64,000 nt of DNA from Glandiceps talaboti (lineage: Eukaryota; Hemichordata; Enteropneusta; Spengelidae): contig NC_135562.1 of NCBI RefSeq assembly GCF_964340395.1, positions 5,071,134 through 5,135,133 on the forward strand, read 5' to 3'. Positions within the stretch are counted from its first letter, which is position 1; each line of letters begins with the position of its first letter. Below are positions 12,968 through 41,800 of this stretch, one piece after another. Both the position numbers and the translations under genes were made by a program. The notes beneath the pieces are model-generated. The model ran no database searches. It had not been told where the DNA came from and worked only from the letters and a program-made list of their open reading frames with translations.

Positions 12968-14438
12968 GTAAGTTTACTCTATTGTTTTGATTCACTATAA
13001 TCCATGACTATGCATTTTTCAAAAGACAAACACGATCAAACTCCTCCGTTCTGGTCGTACGTGTTCACCGCGTAATCACAGAACTCATCATGATCAGATA
13101 TCATCTTCAGAAGTTACGGAGCAGTGTTTAGCTTTTTGTGTTGTTTACTTGATATTATGTGAGGGCAAATGACGGTTTGTAAATGTTGCTGCAAAATATG
13201 CATCGTCTCCGATTTGACGTTCAAGTATGGGCGCTGGCAATCCTTGTGGGTATCAACCACGGCTTGTACTAGTTGTAGACAGAAATCTGAGCCGAGTACG
13301 TGTCGTTAGTAGACCTATGGCAAATGCTTCGTTACGAGGAATAGGTCGCACGATCTCTCTTCGTAATGATTGCCATATGTAACCGACTGCTGACAACTTG
13401 GAATTTAGTTTAGCGGTAGTATGACACCAACTATGTGGCCAACTTGACTATATTTTTCAAACGTTTGTAGTGGGATCTGATCGAGATTGAGTCAATTATG
13501 AATTTTGACTTGTTATTTTTCCCGTTTTTGCATGCTCCTTCTTTTGCTTCTTTCCCCCGCCCCCTTTTTTTCTGTGTGTGTGTGGGGGGGGGGCGTAAGA
13601 CGCACCAATCTCAGCAAATTATAGCATAAACAGGGGAGGGGAAATTTCCCCTCTATTCTGTGATGATAGCATGGAGATGGGAAAGACTTCCTACCTCCAT
13701 GATTATACTAAGCAAGTCGCATATTACATGTAATTACACAAGTGTGTATGGCTATATTGATGTCTGGAGGCTTTGCATTTTTTTTCACTTCTCTGATAAA
13801 TTTTTTGATATATTAATTAATAGATCACACGATATGGTAAATAGAATCTGATTACACAAGATGTACCTATACATGATTTTTCTTTAATGTGGCTGTCATT
13901 TGCCAGAGCAGTATGTTTTGCCAGATAACCAAGTCTTCGGGCTAACCTGCCTGAAGTTGATACTTATATTTCATATTTTAATTTTCTTTGGAAAGTAGGA
14001 TATAGGAGTGTCTGATCATAGCTCTTCACCATTGCAAACATACATGTATTAGTAGTGGTTTTCTTGTATTACAGAATTGAATGAACAGCCAACTAGTCAA
14101 ACTGATAACAATGTTTTTATAGTGGTTGGTAAGAAGTAAAACCTAGCCAGGCCTCCCCAGCCTCCCCAGGTTATTGACTAAGCTTCCCCACCAAAATTAT
14201 GGTTGAATATAGAAATTACGTACATGATAAGATTTCCTCTTTCATCAAAGGGCTAGTTAACAATATCGATATGCAATACTAGAACCATAGTTTTAAAAGA
14301 AGTCAACTACATTGTACACTTTAATATGTAATTAAATGACATTTCCTGTTTCCTCTGATCTTTGGGTAGATATTTTAAGCCTTTCATTGTCTCCAGCTGG
14401 TGACACTATGAATAGGTTGGAACTCCACTATCACCACC

Positions 14439-14500
<62 letters not shown>

Positions 14501-14699
14501 TGGTAATGTTTTCCAGCTGGTGATTCTCTACACAGGTTGAAAGCTATCCTCTATCACCCCTTAAGACATGTTATCTGGCTTGACAGTGTCGCTCACCAGA
14601 ACAGCCAAGGATCTGGACTAACCCCCCCCCCCCCCATACATATATATTGTAGGAATGTTTTGTACTGACTCAGCGTTTTATTTATTTTTTGAACTTCAG
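12968..14699 (+). other. Probable ESCO 5' UTR intron
   Basis: The region runs from the donor at 12968 to the acceptor TTGAACTTCAG at 14699, five bases before the ESCO start codon. It contains a poly-G stretch near 13584-13592, a (CA)n tract at 14441-14497 and a poly-C tract near 14621-14633. I see no exon inside it. Confidence 0.5.
14441..14497. repeat. (CA)n dinucleotide microsatellite
   Basis: About 28 uninterrupted CA units upstream of the first ESCO coding exon. Confidence 0.97.
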
Positions 14700-14704
14700 C
14701 AAAC

Positions 14705-17700
14705 ATGATTGGCTCTGCTACTATGATGGAATCAACCAGAAAGAGAAGAAAGTTAGCAGAGTCTATAGAAGATGTCTCCACAACACCAACAAGAAGACAA
14801 ACAAGGAAACAAAAAGATTGGCTGAATCAGCTGGAGAATGATGATTCTGAAAGAGCTAGCCGAAGTCCAAGGAGAAGGAGAACCCCAAAACTTGGGAAGT
14901 CTCCGGGCTCAAGTGTAGAGTTAACAGGGAAGAAGGGATCTCTAATAAAACCATTTGATTCTGATGTAGAAGATTGTCCTGAAATCACACCGAAATCATT
15001 TTATGGCGGTAAACGCAGCAGGTATCTTAGTCCACTGGAAAGACGAGAAGCTCGCGAGATGGAAGAAGTACGTCGAAAGAGTATTAGTTCTGAAGACGAG
15101 AAAGAGGAGAAGAAATCACCAAAGAAGACACCAAATCAAAATAAAACTCCAAAGTCAAAAATAATCAAATCTGGAAGTCTAAATAACAAGGCAAGTAACA
15201 GTAAAAAAATGGTGATACGTAATAACAAGAAAATGAATGGGGAAACTATGACAAGTAGAGTTTCTCCAAGAAAGCATCCTGTATCTCCAAGGAAGACTGC
15301 TGTTTCTCCGCGAAAAAGTCCTGCAGAAGTGCCAAGAGTTTCTCCAAGAAAAAGTCCAAGAAAGGCTTCGCAGCTGAATGAAACTCCCAAGAAGAAATTA
15401 TTCAACAAAAGTAATGGTTGTAGTGAAGAGACAATACTGAGGAGATCACCAAGAAAGAGCCCTCGCAGGTCGTCACCAAGGAAACAACCAACCAATCAGA
15501 GTCATGGTTCACCAAACTTTGACAGTGGTATATATTTTGGGAAAGAGACGTCTGTAAAGAAATCTGCATCCAAGGGAATCAAATTATATATGCAGACACT
15601 GAATAAAAATAAAAAGAGTCTTCCACCACTTTCAGGAAAGAAGAAAAAATCGAATACAGTAAATCAGAGATCTCCCTCACTAACACCAACCCGCTGGACA
15701 CCAAAAAATAACAAAAAGGCAAGCGAAATGCCAGTTAAGAAAACTTTTACGTTTACTGATGAGCCACAAATTGAAGTCATGAACGAGATCAAGATGGTTA
15801 TCACAGAAAATGGAAACGATACACCAAACAAAATAAAAACATACATGAAACCTACAAAATCTCCTAAGACAAGTTTAGAGTCACCAACAACCAATAGGAG
15901 TCCACAGAAGAAGCCATGTGACAGCTTGTCAACCAATGGTAATCCAAAGAAGAGAACCTTAAGTGGAACACCTGGAAAATCTCCAAAGAAAATGAAATCG
16001 GATAATATTGAAATAGCACCACCAGGTACACCTACGTCAGATAAGGATACACAGAGAAAAGGTATGAAACAATAATTCAAAGGGATGGTTGTAATTTTTC
16101 ATAACTAATGCTACAGTGTACATGTATGTATAAAGTATGAAGGTGAATCTAGCTCATCCATTTTACTTTTATAGCAACCCAGGAAAGAGAATTGGATGCT
16201 GTAAAATTGAAAGTCTTCTTTTGAGTGTGACAGCTTAGGATCTGATCCAGTGTGTCTTCTCAGTCACAAAAGATAAAATGTTGGCTTTGTAATGAAAAAT
16301 GGGTCTTGTCATGGTTCACCAAAATGCTAGGGAAACACCAAGTTTTATTGTGTCAATAGAAATAGCTATGTAGGATGACACATCAACATGGCATAGAATG
16401 CACACTGATCCTTGCTAAGTTTCTGGTTGTGTTATTCCTTATCTATGTAGTTAAACTTGTAGTGATGAATGACATTGGTACAACTGTACTTTGTGAATGT
16501 GTGTTAAACTTACATGTATCTGTTTGTCGTTTTTCAGGCGTGAAGATGTTCCCAATATTCACCTCCCAGTCTACTTCACCGTCCATTGAACCTAAATCAA
16601 AGTAAGTTATATTTATTAATACATGTAGTAGTTATTATGCTGGTTTACTACGATAGACACAAACTAAAAACTATTGTCTACATGTACAACATGTTGATAC
16701 AATGTTGAATGGCTGGGTAATTGTAGTCTCAGTAGGAAGGTGCCTCTGTTTTTTTTTTTATAAAGTGGCATCACACAGAGAAATGTACCAATTCATAGGA
16801 TGACACATGTAGCATTTTATTGATAGAGTTCCATAAACTTGCAGTGTACTGTTTTTAGTACTTCCAATGTTTACTCTGATTTTGTATCAGTAGCAAATGA
16901 GAATGTTTTTCAAGTTCACTTCCAGAAACCTAGAATCTCAAGTTTTTAATTAAACTACTTGTTTTTCATGAAAATTGTTTGCTATAATGCTAATGTTGTG
17001 TACACTATGTTCAATTTCTTTTACTCAAACTGTCGTTTTCAATCTTCTGTTTAGGAAAACTGGAACAGTTTCTAATTCTCCAAGGTCTAGTGGCTCTTCC
17101 AGGTTTTCCCATTCCCCTAAACTCAGGAGGTCTCCAATACTGAAGAAGTCTAGAGATAAAGATGGCAAAGAACAAATGATATTGGTAAGAAATGAGTTTA
17201 TCAATCTTGACTGAACCAAAACAATACTAAATGTTATCAGTGAATTTATACCATATAGTCAGCAAGGTATGCACACATGTTCGGTCAACCCCATTTAATA
17301 TTTTGAGGGTGGAACAACAGTCTGATGACTTTAGAACCCTAGCAAATGGGCCTTTGAAGCTCAAGTTGACTTTACCTTATTGGTAAAGGAGAACATGGCG
17401 TGGGCCCACTTAAAGTCCAAAGTTTCAATCTCAGGTTTTTTCATTAGTGTTATCATATCAGTGAACCATAAGGATAACATAGGATTATTCTTTTGTTCTA
17501 GACCAATATTTTGTTAAGTCTTTCAGACAACTGTTTGTCGCACTTAAGGTATATGTAGAACCCTAATCTGGACTTTACCTTTAGAACATTGCTCCAGACC
17601 ACCAAGGAGAACAGAGAACGTGACCCCCATATTATTCTCCCCCCCCCCCCCCCCCCCCCCACAACCATTTGGAGAATGTGATTGAAAACTACATAGTAAT

Positions 17701-20640
17701 GGTAACATTTTCTGGGTCCTTCCATTCAGATTTTATTTGGTGTTTTAAATTTTGTTGTATTTTCTGTGTAATAGGATCTTGGTCAGAAGAGATTTGGTGC
17801 CACTATGTGTCCAACCTGTGGTATGGTGTACAGTATGGCAGAACCAGAAGATGAATCGGATCATATCAAGTTTCATACAAAGTTCCTGGAGTGTGTTAAG
17901 TTTCCTGTAAGTATAACAATACAAGACAATTTTACAACAGTGGAAACCGAACTTTCAGCTAACAAGATAGACACAAACTAAAACTGTTGTTGTGACATGT
18001 TGATATAAGTTATTGAATGTATGTAGGCTTTACCCTCAACAAAAGTACTTGGAAAAAGGAATGATTTCTTTTGCACAAATTTTATTGACAGCTTCTTGTA
18101 ACATCTATGATGTACATCCATGACATTTCAACAAGTAGTGTGATTCATTCCAATCACATGATAGTGTGTACTATTATGTCTTTGTAAGACTATACATATT
18201 TTTTGTCCTAGGGTTGGAAGAAGGAACATGTAGTCCATGAATTTCATGATGGGCGAATCATTATGATTTCACCTGATGATCCAAAATATGCCCAGAAAAA
18301 GGTAAGTGTTACAGGAGAACAAACACTGCTCCAGGAAACACAGGTATTTTCGTAAACTTTGGGTTCTGGAAGGTCAATTCATGATATCACATCACGTGAT
18401 TGCCAAGAAACATCAACTTGAAACTCTGTTTCACCTCTTTTGTTCTCAGCCTGTTTCACCGTTGCATCATGGGACTTAGCAGACATACATATGTATTAGA
18501 TGCACACTGAATATTCATGACTTCCAAGTGCTGATTATCTTTAGATAAATACTGTAGTGTATTTCCTGGAGTGGCTTTCTCTTCCATTTGCCAACCTCCT
18601 CCCCCCCCCCCTCCTTTCTTGTTATTTTCATGTCAGTATGCAAATTGTTTTGAACTTAAAATCTAAAATCCACCTTGTTTGAGATTCTTGCAATCCTTGA
18701 ACCAAAAATTGATTCCATGCATCTGTTTGTTCAATCTTTAAATACAAGTGAAAGACTTTGTCCAATACAATGTTTTCATGGAAAAATTTTGATTTTGTTT
18801 GGAAAAAACTTCTTTGTTGTATAAAGAATTGCTCCTCAAATTACCTATGATATGTGCAAATTGCCTTTGGCATATGCAAATTATATGTTAATTAGGAACA
18901 TCTGAAATACAGTCAGGAATTTACCTCAACACGAAAAGAAAGTTCAAAAACTGATAATATAAAAACATAATATTTCACTTTTACTTGTCACTTTTCTTAA
19001 CTTTGGACCATGTTGTGAATGTTTTCTTTTTGAAGGTTGAAGATGTGAGAGAACTTGTTGATAGTGAGTTGGGATTTCTAGAGGGAGGTATAGCATGTAA
19101 ACAGAACAGCAAGGTATGAAGTTATTCTTGTCATCATTCATGTATCTATTTTATGCAAGGTAACTTAACATAACCAATGGATGGGTAATACTGTTTGCAA
19201 CAAATAATGAAGTGTACTCTTTGCAGAAGATACAACTTATGGTTATGCTAGGGAATCTAACCCATTTCTTTCCTAACCCCAACTCTAAAGTAACCCCTAA
19301 CTCACTAGTTTAAATACAAATGTGTATGTATTATATATTCATCAGTCCACACTTACTGCCTGGTGTTATTGGGCTCTAGTAGACATCAAAGTTGCTGCAT
19401 GACAGCACTTAGGGGTAATAGACATCTGTAAGAGTGTAATATCTATGTACTAATAAACTATTTCTTTGAATCATTGACAGGCATTTCTGTTTATTTCCAC
19501 GGAAAAGAAAGTTGTTGGTTGTTGCATAGCTGAGAAGATTAGTAAGGTATGTAATAGTCCTATACAAATGTTCTTACATTTCCATGGTTACAGTAACCAT
19601 AGTTTTTATTTGCCTGGTTACTGCTCTGCAGTTATTAAAGTTAATATTGTCATTTCTGCTGCTGCAGTAGCAATAATTTGCTCAAAGACATGTCTTTTAC
19701 AATGTTAATTTTACATGACAGTGGTTTCTGTCGGTTGGGATGTATCACCACTATCTGACACATACATTTTTAGACTACTTCCTTAGCTTCAGTAACCATC
19801 GTTTCAATACATGATATACTGTAACCATGGTTTCTGTTTCCAGGGTTACAGAGTGATAGCTGATGGTGAGCAAGCTGATAGTATGGAGGACAGAAAGAGG
19901 GCATGGTGTTGTAGTAGTGAACCAGTGTATGCTGTGTGTGGTATTAGTAGGATATGGGTGTCTGGTCAGACTAGGAGAAAGAAGATAGCTACAAGGCTTA
20001 TAGACTGCTTGAAGTAAGTTTACATTATATATCAGATTTATGTACAGATTATGTTTATCACTCTCTGCCACCATGTTTGATTCTCTACAACTGATAAATT
20101 GATTGTTACTCAGGTGTCCCCGACAGAATGCATCGACACAAAGTGTTAAAAAAAAACGAATCGGTATACACCATGATAAACTGGGGCAGCCAATCAATTC
20201 CACTTACTGAGTTATAACTGCTGACATTAATTTACATCGTCCTATTGACAGTACTATGTATTATGGTAATCAAGCTTTTTTCAATATGTGTCCCTCGTCT
20301 ATTGAACACCTGCACCTTCATTCAACAGTTTTGAAAGAAGTTTGAAAACTTCCCCTTTTAGGTCTTTTTATCATTAGGCACTCGTATTTTTTACTTTTAT
20401 GGATCAGTCGGGTCATGAGAAAACATAGAATTCAGTGCGCCACTCTGTGTACTAGCTCACACAGCGATAATAAAGTAACAGTCCATTTCTTTAATATATT
20501 TCAGGAGTAATTTTACATATGGTTGTACACTGACAAATGATGAAATGGCATTCTCTGATCCAACACCAGATGGAAAGATATTTGCTACCAAGTACACTGG
20601 TACACCAAGATTCCTGGTTTATAACTTTACTAGTCACTAG
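14705..20640 (+). CDS. ESCO: ESCO1/ESCO2-type cohesin acetyltransferase
   Basis: ESCO (Eco1/Ctf7) acetylates two lysines of the cohesin subunit SMC3 and so locks sister-chromatid cohesion. Coding exons are 14705-16061, 16538-16601, 17055-17184, 17775-17906, 18212-18301, 19036-19113, 19481-19546, 19844-20013 and 20505-20640, together 2223 nt or 740 residues with all phases closing. Residues 1-452 come from one large exon and are basic, disordered and rich in SPRK/SPKK motifs. A C2H2 zinc finger uses C529, C532, H547 and H551 ([10 protein letters not shown]...HIKFH). The acetyltransferase domain ends with [23 protein letters not shown] (acetyl-CoA site) and [20 protein letters not shown], closely matching human ESCO1/2 including the active-site Asp in SDPTPDG. 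The length lies between human ESCO2 (601) and ESCO1 (840), so one pre-duplication gene is likely. An intron read-through form would end GMKQ after exon 1, but nothing supports it. Confidence 0.95.
17639..17660. repeat. Poly-C tract in ESCO intron
   Basis: A run of about 22 C on the plus strand between the third and fourth coding exons; a G-quadruplex could form on the other strand. Confidence 0.85.
19360..19440. mobile_element. Fragment of MITE family A
   Basis: The strings TGGGCTCTAGTAGACATC and GGGGTAATAGACATCTGTAAG resemble, facing each other, the ends of the elements at 27885-28080 and 34253-34436. The piece is short and decayed and lies in the ESCO intron between the exons at 19036-19113 and 19481-19546. 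Confidence 0.5.
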
Positions 20641-20660
20641 TTATTGCTGTACAATAACAA

Positions 20661-20825
20661 TAGATGGACATTTGACCATATATGGACATTTTGACCATAT
20701 ATGGACATTTGCCCATAGATGGGCATTTGACCATATATGGACATTTGACCCTATATGGACATTTGATCATAGATGGATGGACATTTGACCATATATGGAC
20801 ATTTGATGATAGATGGACATTTGAC
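20661..20825. repeat. Minisatellite of about 18-20 bp units containing CArG boxes
   Basis: About nine units of the form ATGGACATTTGACCATAT follow the ESCO stop within 25 bp. Four units contain a perfect CCATATATGG (20676-20685, 20695-20704, 20731-20740, 20789-20798), which is the serum response factor/MADS CArG consensus. Other units differ by one or two bases. Confidence 0.9.
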
Positions 20826-21014
20826 AAGCTAAGCTAGACGTAAACTAAAACTAGTATTGTGACATGTTGCCATAGTTACTGGATATTGATATAATTACAC
20901 TCACAATAGTCTCGAGAGTTTTTTCTTAATTGCTGACACATTCAATCTCATGTTGGTGTCTTTCAGTTTTTACACCAGCTTGATTACAGGGTGATAAGGC
21001 CTTAAAAAAATAGT

Positions 21015-21290
21015 TTGGTTCCATTTACCCAACCCCACCTAGTTTTTCACTGCCGGCCTTAAACTTTTTATATATATATATCCAAGAGAGAAAAAATAGA
21101 ATTGTGAAAATTGTGAAGTCTAGCCAGAAATATTGGATGCGAAAACTGACATCAACTTAAAAAAACAATATAAAACTGTTCTTCCAATCTGTAATAGCTT
21201 TACATTTGATGGGAAGAAACCAATAATACAAAGACCACATGGAAAACACATAACTACCTGAACTAGACACTCACACATGAAAAACAAATA
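21015..21290 (-). repeat. Interspersed repeat family R1, copy 1
   Basis: Read on the minus strand this copy starts CATGTGTGAGTGTCTAGTTC and ends AAAACTAGGTGGGGTTGGGT. It is clearly homologous over about 240 bp to 44975-45199 and, for its first part, to 63913-64000. No coding capacity is evident. It could be a SINE-like element or the end of a larger transposon. Confidence 0.8.
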
Positions 21291-21466
21291 TAGTAAAATA
21301 AAAAATCTACCTACGCCACCTATTCTAAACTTGAATGTAATCGGAACCACGCTATTTTTTTATTAGGCCTAATATTGACAAGACCAAGACACCACTATTT
21401 ACTTAACATAATCTACCCTATGTAACAATAGTAGTTATAGGGATAATTTCATGATGTTACAAAAAC

Positions 21467-21781
21467 TCAATAAACAAACTTCATTCGTTTAGGAGGAAGG
21501 GGTCTGGCATCTATGTGATTGCTGAACATCACTTTTGCACTTCTAAATTTTGAAAACTGTCACGCCTTTAATGATAATGAGTTCTGTATTACCACTGAGG
21601 TGTTGATAAGTTGATTAAAAGTTATGCTAATGCTGCTAATGTGATATAAAGTGTTCATCGTAGTGGTGACCACTACAAAATTCCTCATGGTTTTACATCA
21701 TATGTAAACGTTTCAATGTTGTAAACAGTCCTTTAGGGGAGGAGGTTTATGGCCCAAATGAAAGAAGTTTGTTTATTGAGT
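21467..21781. mobile_element. MITE-like element with short inverted ends
   Basis: CTCAATAAACAAACTTCATT at the left end is mirrored by a one- or two-mismatch inverted copy ending GTTTGTTTATTGAG at 21781. The 315-bp size and lack of a reading frame fit a non-autonomous DNA transposon. No target-site duplication is clear. Confidence 0.6.
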
Positions 21782-23289
21782 GTGTGTGACATTGTGTGAT
21801 GTCACTTCGTTAGTGTCTTGTCATTGTTTATGAACTTGATAGTATATTTATAGTGGTAAAAAAAGAAAGAATTGTCAGTATGCAGGCCTGCAAGACCTCT
21901 ACTTGTTACAATATGACTGCCTACACTTTCATGTCAACCCAAAACTCTTTTCAGATGCTCTGAAAAATGTTTTTATAAGAAACTATGTCAGTAGTTGACT
22001 GTAATACAGAATTAGAAGGTTTATGCATTTCTGGAAGCCATTGAAAGTCCTGGAAAAATTATTCCATCAAACATCTGGAAATGAAATTATACAAAATGTC
22101 CAATTGTCAATTTCATGAGTTAACTTTGTGTCATGAGAAGTCCAGTGATGTGAGATACATGACAAAATATTTAGAATATAGAGAAATTAACCAGTGATTT
22201 TGTTGACGGCTGTAAGGAAGTAAAATCTACCCACAGTTCCCAAGTATTTTATCAGTGTTCCCTACCAAAATTCCGATGTAAGATATGGAATTCTGGAAAT
22301 CTGTGGAAGTTTTACCTGATGGCTCTCCTCTGTTAATGGAATTTCTAATCAAAGTTATTGTTACATACCTACCCATCTGTCTGTCTGTTTAAGTTTTGAA
22401 AGTTGATATGCCATGACTGGGCACCAAAACACACCGAACAACACCTTTCAATGAGGGTGACACACACTTTCTAGTGACACACCAAAATTTGGTGTTACCC
22501 TATCTCTTACCATGTGGTAACTCACAAGAAATGCCAGTTTTTCTCATTTTGACTCACAACAACAAAATCATTAAAGGGCACACTGGACACTGCGTATCTT
22601 ATAGGCAAGTGATTATGCTGACATACAGTACCATTTAACTGACAAGTTTGCATCCATTTTGTAAACCTGATGTGTTTACATGCCAACAGATTTTATTTCA
22701 AGTTCTGCCATCCAGGTACTCTGTATTACTTCTAAGCATGTTGTTTTGACCAAACAAAAATAAACCATCTTTTACAGCTGCCGTAGCCTATTTCCTGATT
22801 GCAGTGTACAGGTGAAAGATAAGAGACTCACTAAATGAAAAAAACGGGGGGAAATAGGAAAAAGACAACAACAAAAAATGGAAACAAGGCATTCCTTACG
22901 ATTTGGCATGTTAGCATCAACTATGTATAGCGTTAATTTTTGAATACAGTTACCAAGGTAACTTGATTATTAATACAGTTGCCATGGTAACTTTATTATA
23001 TTTCCAATATCAATATAACTTATTTAATCAATTATTTCATTATATAGTTAACTAAGTCAACCTTTAAATTACTGCCACTTTTTAAAGACATTGGAAATGT
23101 TTATATTTCCCATCCAAGGCCAGCTGTTCGGTTTGTTTGTTGCCTTCTGTGAAATTATATTTGTGAAATGTTAATAACAAGCATGTTCTTCATGACTGCT
23201 CATTTTATTGAATTCCTGTATATTATTTAGAAGTATTAAAAGAACATTTAATCACACAAAAAATAATGAGTTTTCTTAATTATGTGTAT

Positions 23290-24345
23290 GTGTACTAGAG
23301 GACACCAGATATTTGCAGTATAAGGACATTTCATGTCTATTTTATAGTCTGAAATGCTAGTAGAGGACACACTTCCCATGACAGGTCTATAGATTGTCTA
23401 TTTATAGCCTGTATTGCTAGAGGGCGATATTCACTAGAAGGGTCCATAGATCGTTGTCTATTTATTGCCTGTATTGCTAGAGGGCAATATTCACCAGAAG
23501 GGTCCATAGATTGTTAATGTCTATTTATATCCTGTATTGCTAGAGGGCGATATTCACTAGAATGGTCTATAGATCATTAATGTCTATTTACAGCCTGTAT
23601 TGCTAGAGGGCGATATTCACTAGAAGGGTCCATAGGTCGTTGTCTATTTATAGCCTGTATTGCTAGAGGGCGATATTCACTAGAAGGGTCCATAGGTCGT
23701 TAATGTCTATTTATATCCTGTATTGCTAGAGGGCGATATTCACTAGAATGGTCTATAGATCATTAATGTCTATTTACTGCCTGTATTGCTAGAGGGCGAT
23801 ATTCACTAGAAGGGTCCATAGATCATTAATGTCTATTTATATCCTGTATTGCTAGAGGGAACCTTTCACTAGAATGGTCCATACAGGGCTCTGGGTCCAT
23901 AGATCATTAATGTCTATTTATATCCTGTATTGCTAGAGGGAACCATTCACTAGAAGGGTCCATACAGGGCTCTGGGTCTGTAGATCATTATTGTCTATTT
24001 ATACCTGTATTGCTAGAGGGAACCATTCACTAGAAGGGTTCATAGGTCGGTAATGTCTATTTATATCCTGTATTGCTAGAGGGCACCATTCACTAGAAGG
24101 GTCCATACAGGGCTCTGGGTCCATAGATCATTAATGTCTATTTATATCCTGTATTGCTGGAGGACGATATTCACTATAGAAGGGCCCATTGAATGTGATA
24201 GGATATTTGATGTCTGATCTGCAATGCTAGAGGGCACCAGTCAGTAGAAGGGTCCATAGATCATTAATGATGCCATATTTGATGTGACATCATTTGATGT
24301 CTATATAATACCTTTTGTATTGCTAGAGGGCGCCATTCTTAGAAA
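23290..24345 (+). repeat. Tandem array of about 14 units carrying CTCF-like motifs
   Basis: Units of about 60-85 bp share TGTATTGCTAGAGGGCGATA, then TTCACTAGAAGGGTCCATAG, then ATCATTAATGTCTATTTAT. The CTAGAGGGC core fits the bilaterian CTCF core YAGRKGGC; the last unit (24322-24334) reads GCTAGAGGGCGCC and matches the vertebrate core fully. A second, weaker half-like motif (CACTAGAAGGG) sits in most units in the same orientation. Some units have an extra insertion (ACAGGGCTCTGGGTC). The first two units are degenerate. The sequence similarity is direct; binding is an inference. Confidence 0.9.
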
Positions 24346-24855
24346 GGTCAATATGCCAAATAGCAGACTAAATTCTAGTCATGGCTGTTGATCTTTCCTA
24401 CAAACTCTTTGTATGCAATTTCACACACCATCTCTCTATTGAAATTATCACAAATTATGAATTTTCATAAACGATTTTAATAACTTTGAATATAAAAGAA
24501 AAAACAATGCAGAACTAACAAATATCTATATAAAATAATGACTTGTTTGGAAAAGAAAATGAAAACAAAAAATATGTTGATGCAATATAGTTGACATTTA
24601 TCATATTTCACTTGATTGCAAAATTTCTGAACATTGATGTTGAATACTTTGCATTATTGGAAAGATATCCTCAATATTACGCAATTAATGTGTCAGCTAT
24701 GTGAAGTTTAGTCTAAAATGTCATGTACTCTTGTGAATAGAACAGCATGGACTCCAGGACACACAATCTACTATTGTTCCACTACACCCGTCATGTCCTA
24801 AAATTCTTCCTGTTTACCCGTGCTACCACCTTTCATGTTTGCAATTACCCCCCAG

Positions 24856-40812
<15,957 letters not shown>

Positions 40813-41547
40813 CTTTAGAGAGTATAAATTCACGTATTTTGGGCACAGAAATCACTACCACTGATACCAGCTTCTTCGTACTTCCAAGCTTACTTCCACT
40901 TTGATTACACATGAAGCCTCGTTTTGGCATGAATATTAAGTGGCTCGTACATATTCGCTGGTGGCGCTAGATAGCCTTTTACGACTGTTTGCCCGCGCTA
41001 TTGTTTACCAACAATAGCAATTGAGAGAATTTAAAGCAAAATGACTACATTTTACATAAAAGAAAAACAAATATATGTTAAACTATTTTGAAATGGTCTT
41101 AGGGTCAGTGAATGTTCACCATCCTAACAGACAAAGCTCCAAAGAGAGTTTGGTGTTTGATTTGAAACAACTTGCCCCCCCCCCATGCCATTCTGAGGCT
41201 TTCCCTTGTTCTGTTGATCATATAAGCTGTGTAGTATGGACAGACATTGCAATGGATTCACTGATGCACAGGACGATTCATAAATGTTGCAGTACACTCA
41301 GAGCATGTACATGCCCTTGGTGTAAAGGTAGAAAGTGCGTTGTGCCACAGAACAAAGGTGCCGGTGGTCTGAGTTTGTGCTATTTTTTGACAACCACGTC
41401 ACTATTTAAAAATGCATATAGAAATGGTAGAGAACGATATACCAACTTTTACCAGTAGCGGGGTTATGATTGCTTGTATAATGTGGTCTATCATAAGGTG
41501 CTTTAATATATCAGAAGATCATTGGTCTGTATGTGTGCCAGTCTATT

Positions 41548-41550
<3 letters not shown>

Positions 41551-41614
<64 letters not shown>

Positions 41615-41769
41615 GCGGTCTGTCTGTTTAATCATGTTCTTTCCATTTGTCTATCTTGATGAATATTACAATTCACAAATGAGTGTGAAGTATGAAAATT
41701 GAGGCGTGCTTCCTGTGGCGCGTGTGTGTGTGTGTGTGGGGGGGGGGGGGGGTTGCGTGTGCGTGTGTG

Positions 41770-41800
<31 letters not shown>

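Larger units (their letters stand above)
20641..24855. other. Intergenic region between convergent ESCO and DDX43 genes
   Basis: Both genes end into this 4.2-kb region. It contains the CArG minisatellite (20661-20825), an interspersed repeat copy (21015-21290), a MITE-like element (21467-21781), AT-rich unique sequence with no recognisable gene (21790-23280) and the CTCF-like array (23290-24345). The 3' UTRs of both genes must lie here. No polyadenylation site was fixed with confidence. Confidence 0.7.

Noticed and set aside
16062-16075. ESCO ending at residue 456 (GMKQ)
   Set aside because: This is read-through of the donor GTATGA into the intron; downstream exons continue the conserved protein in phase.
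15136-16080. Two antisense frames of 119 and 138 codons opposite the large ESCO exon
   Set aside because: Shadow frames caused by the Lys/Ser/Pro-rich composition of the sense strand; no homology.
23290-24345. CRISPR-like regular repeats
   Set aside because: Units are directly tandem with variable homologous spacers in an animal genome; it is a minisatellite-type array. The same holds for 39795-40030 and 60562-60890.
41075-41458. 127-codon frame upstream of DDX43
   Set aside because: Composition and content look non-coding, no family resemblance, flanked by simple repeats.
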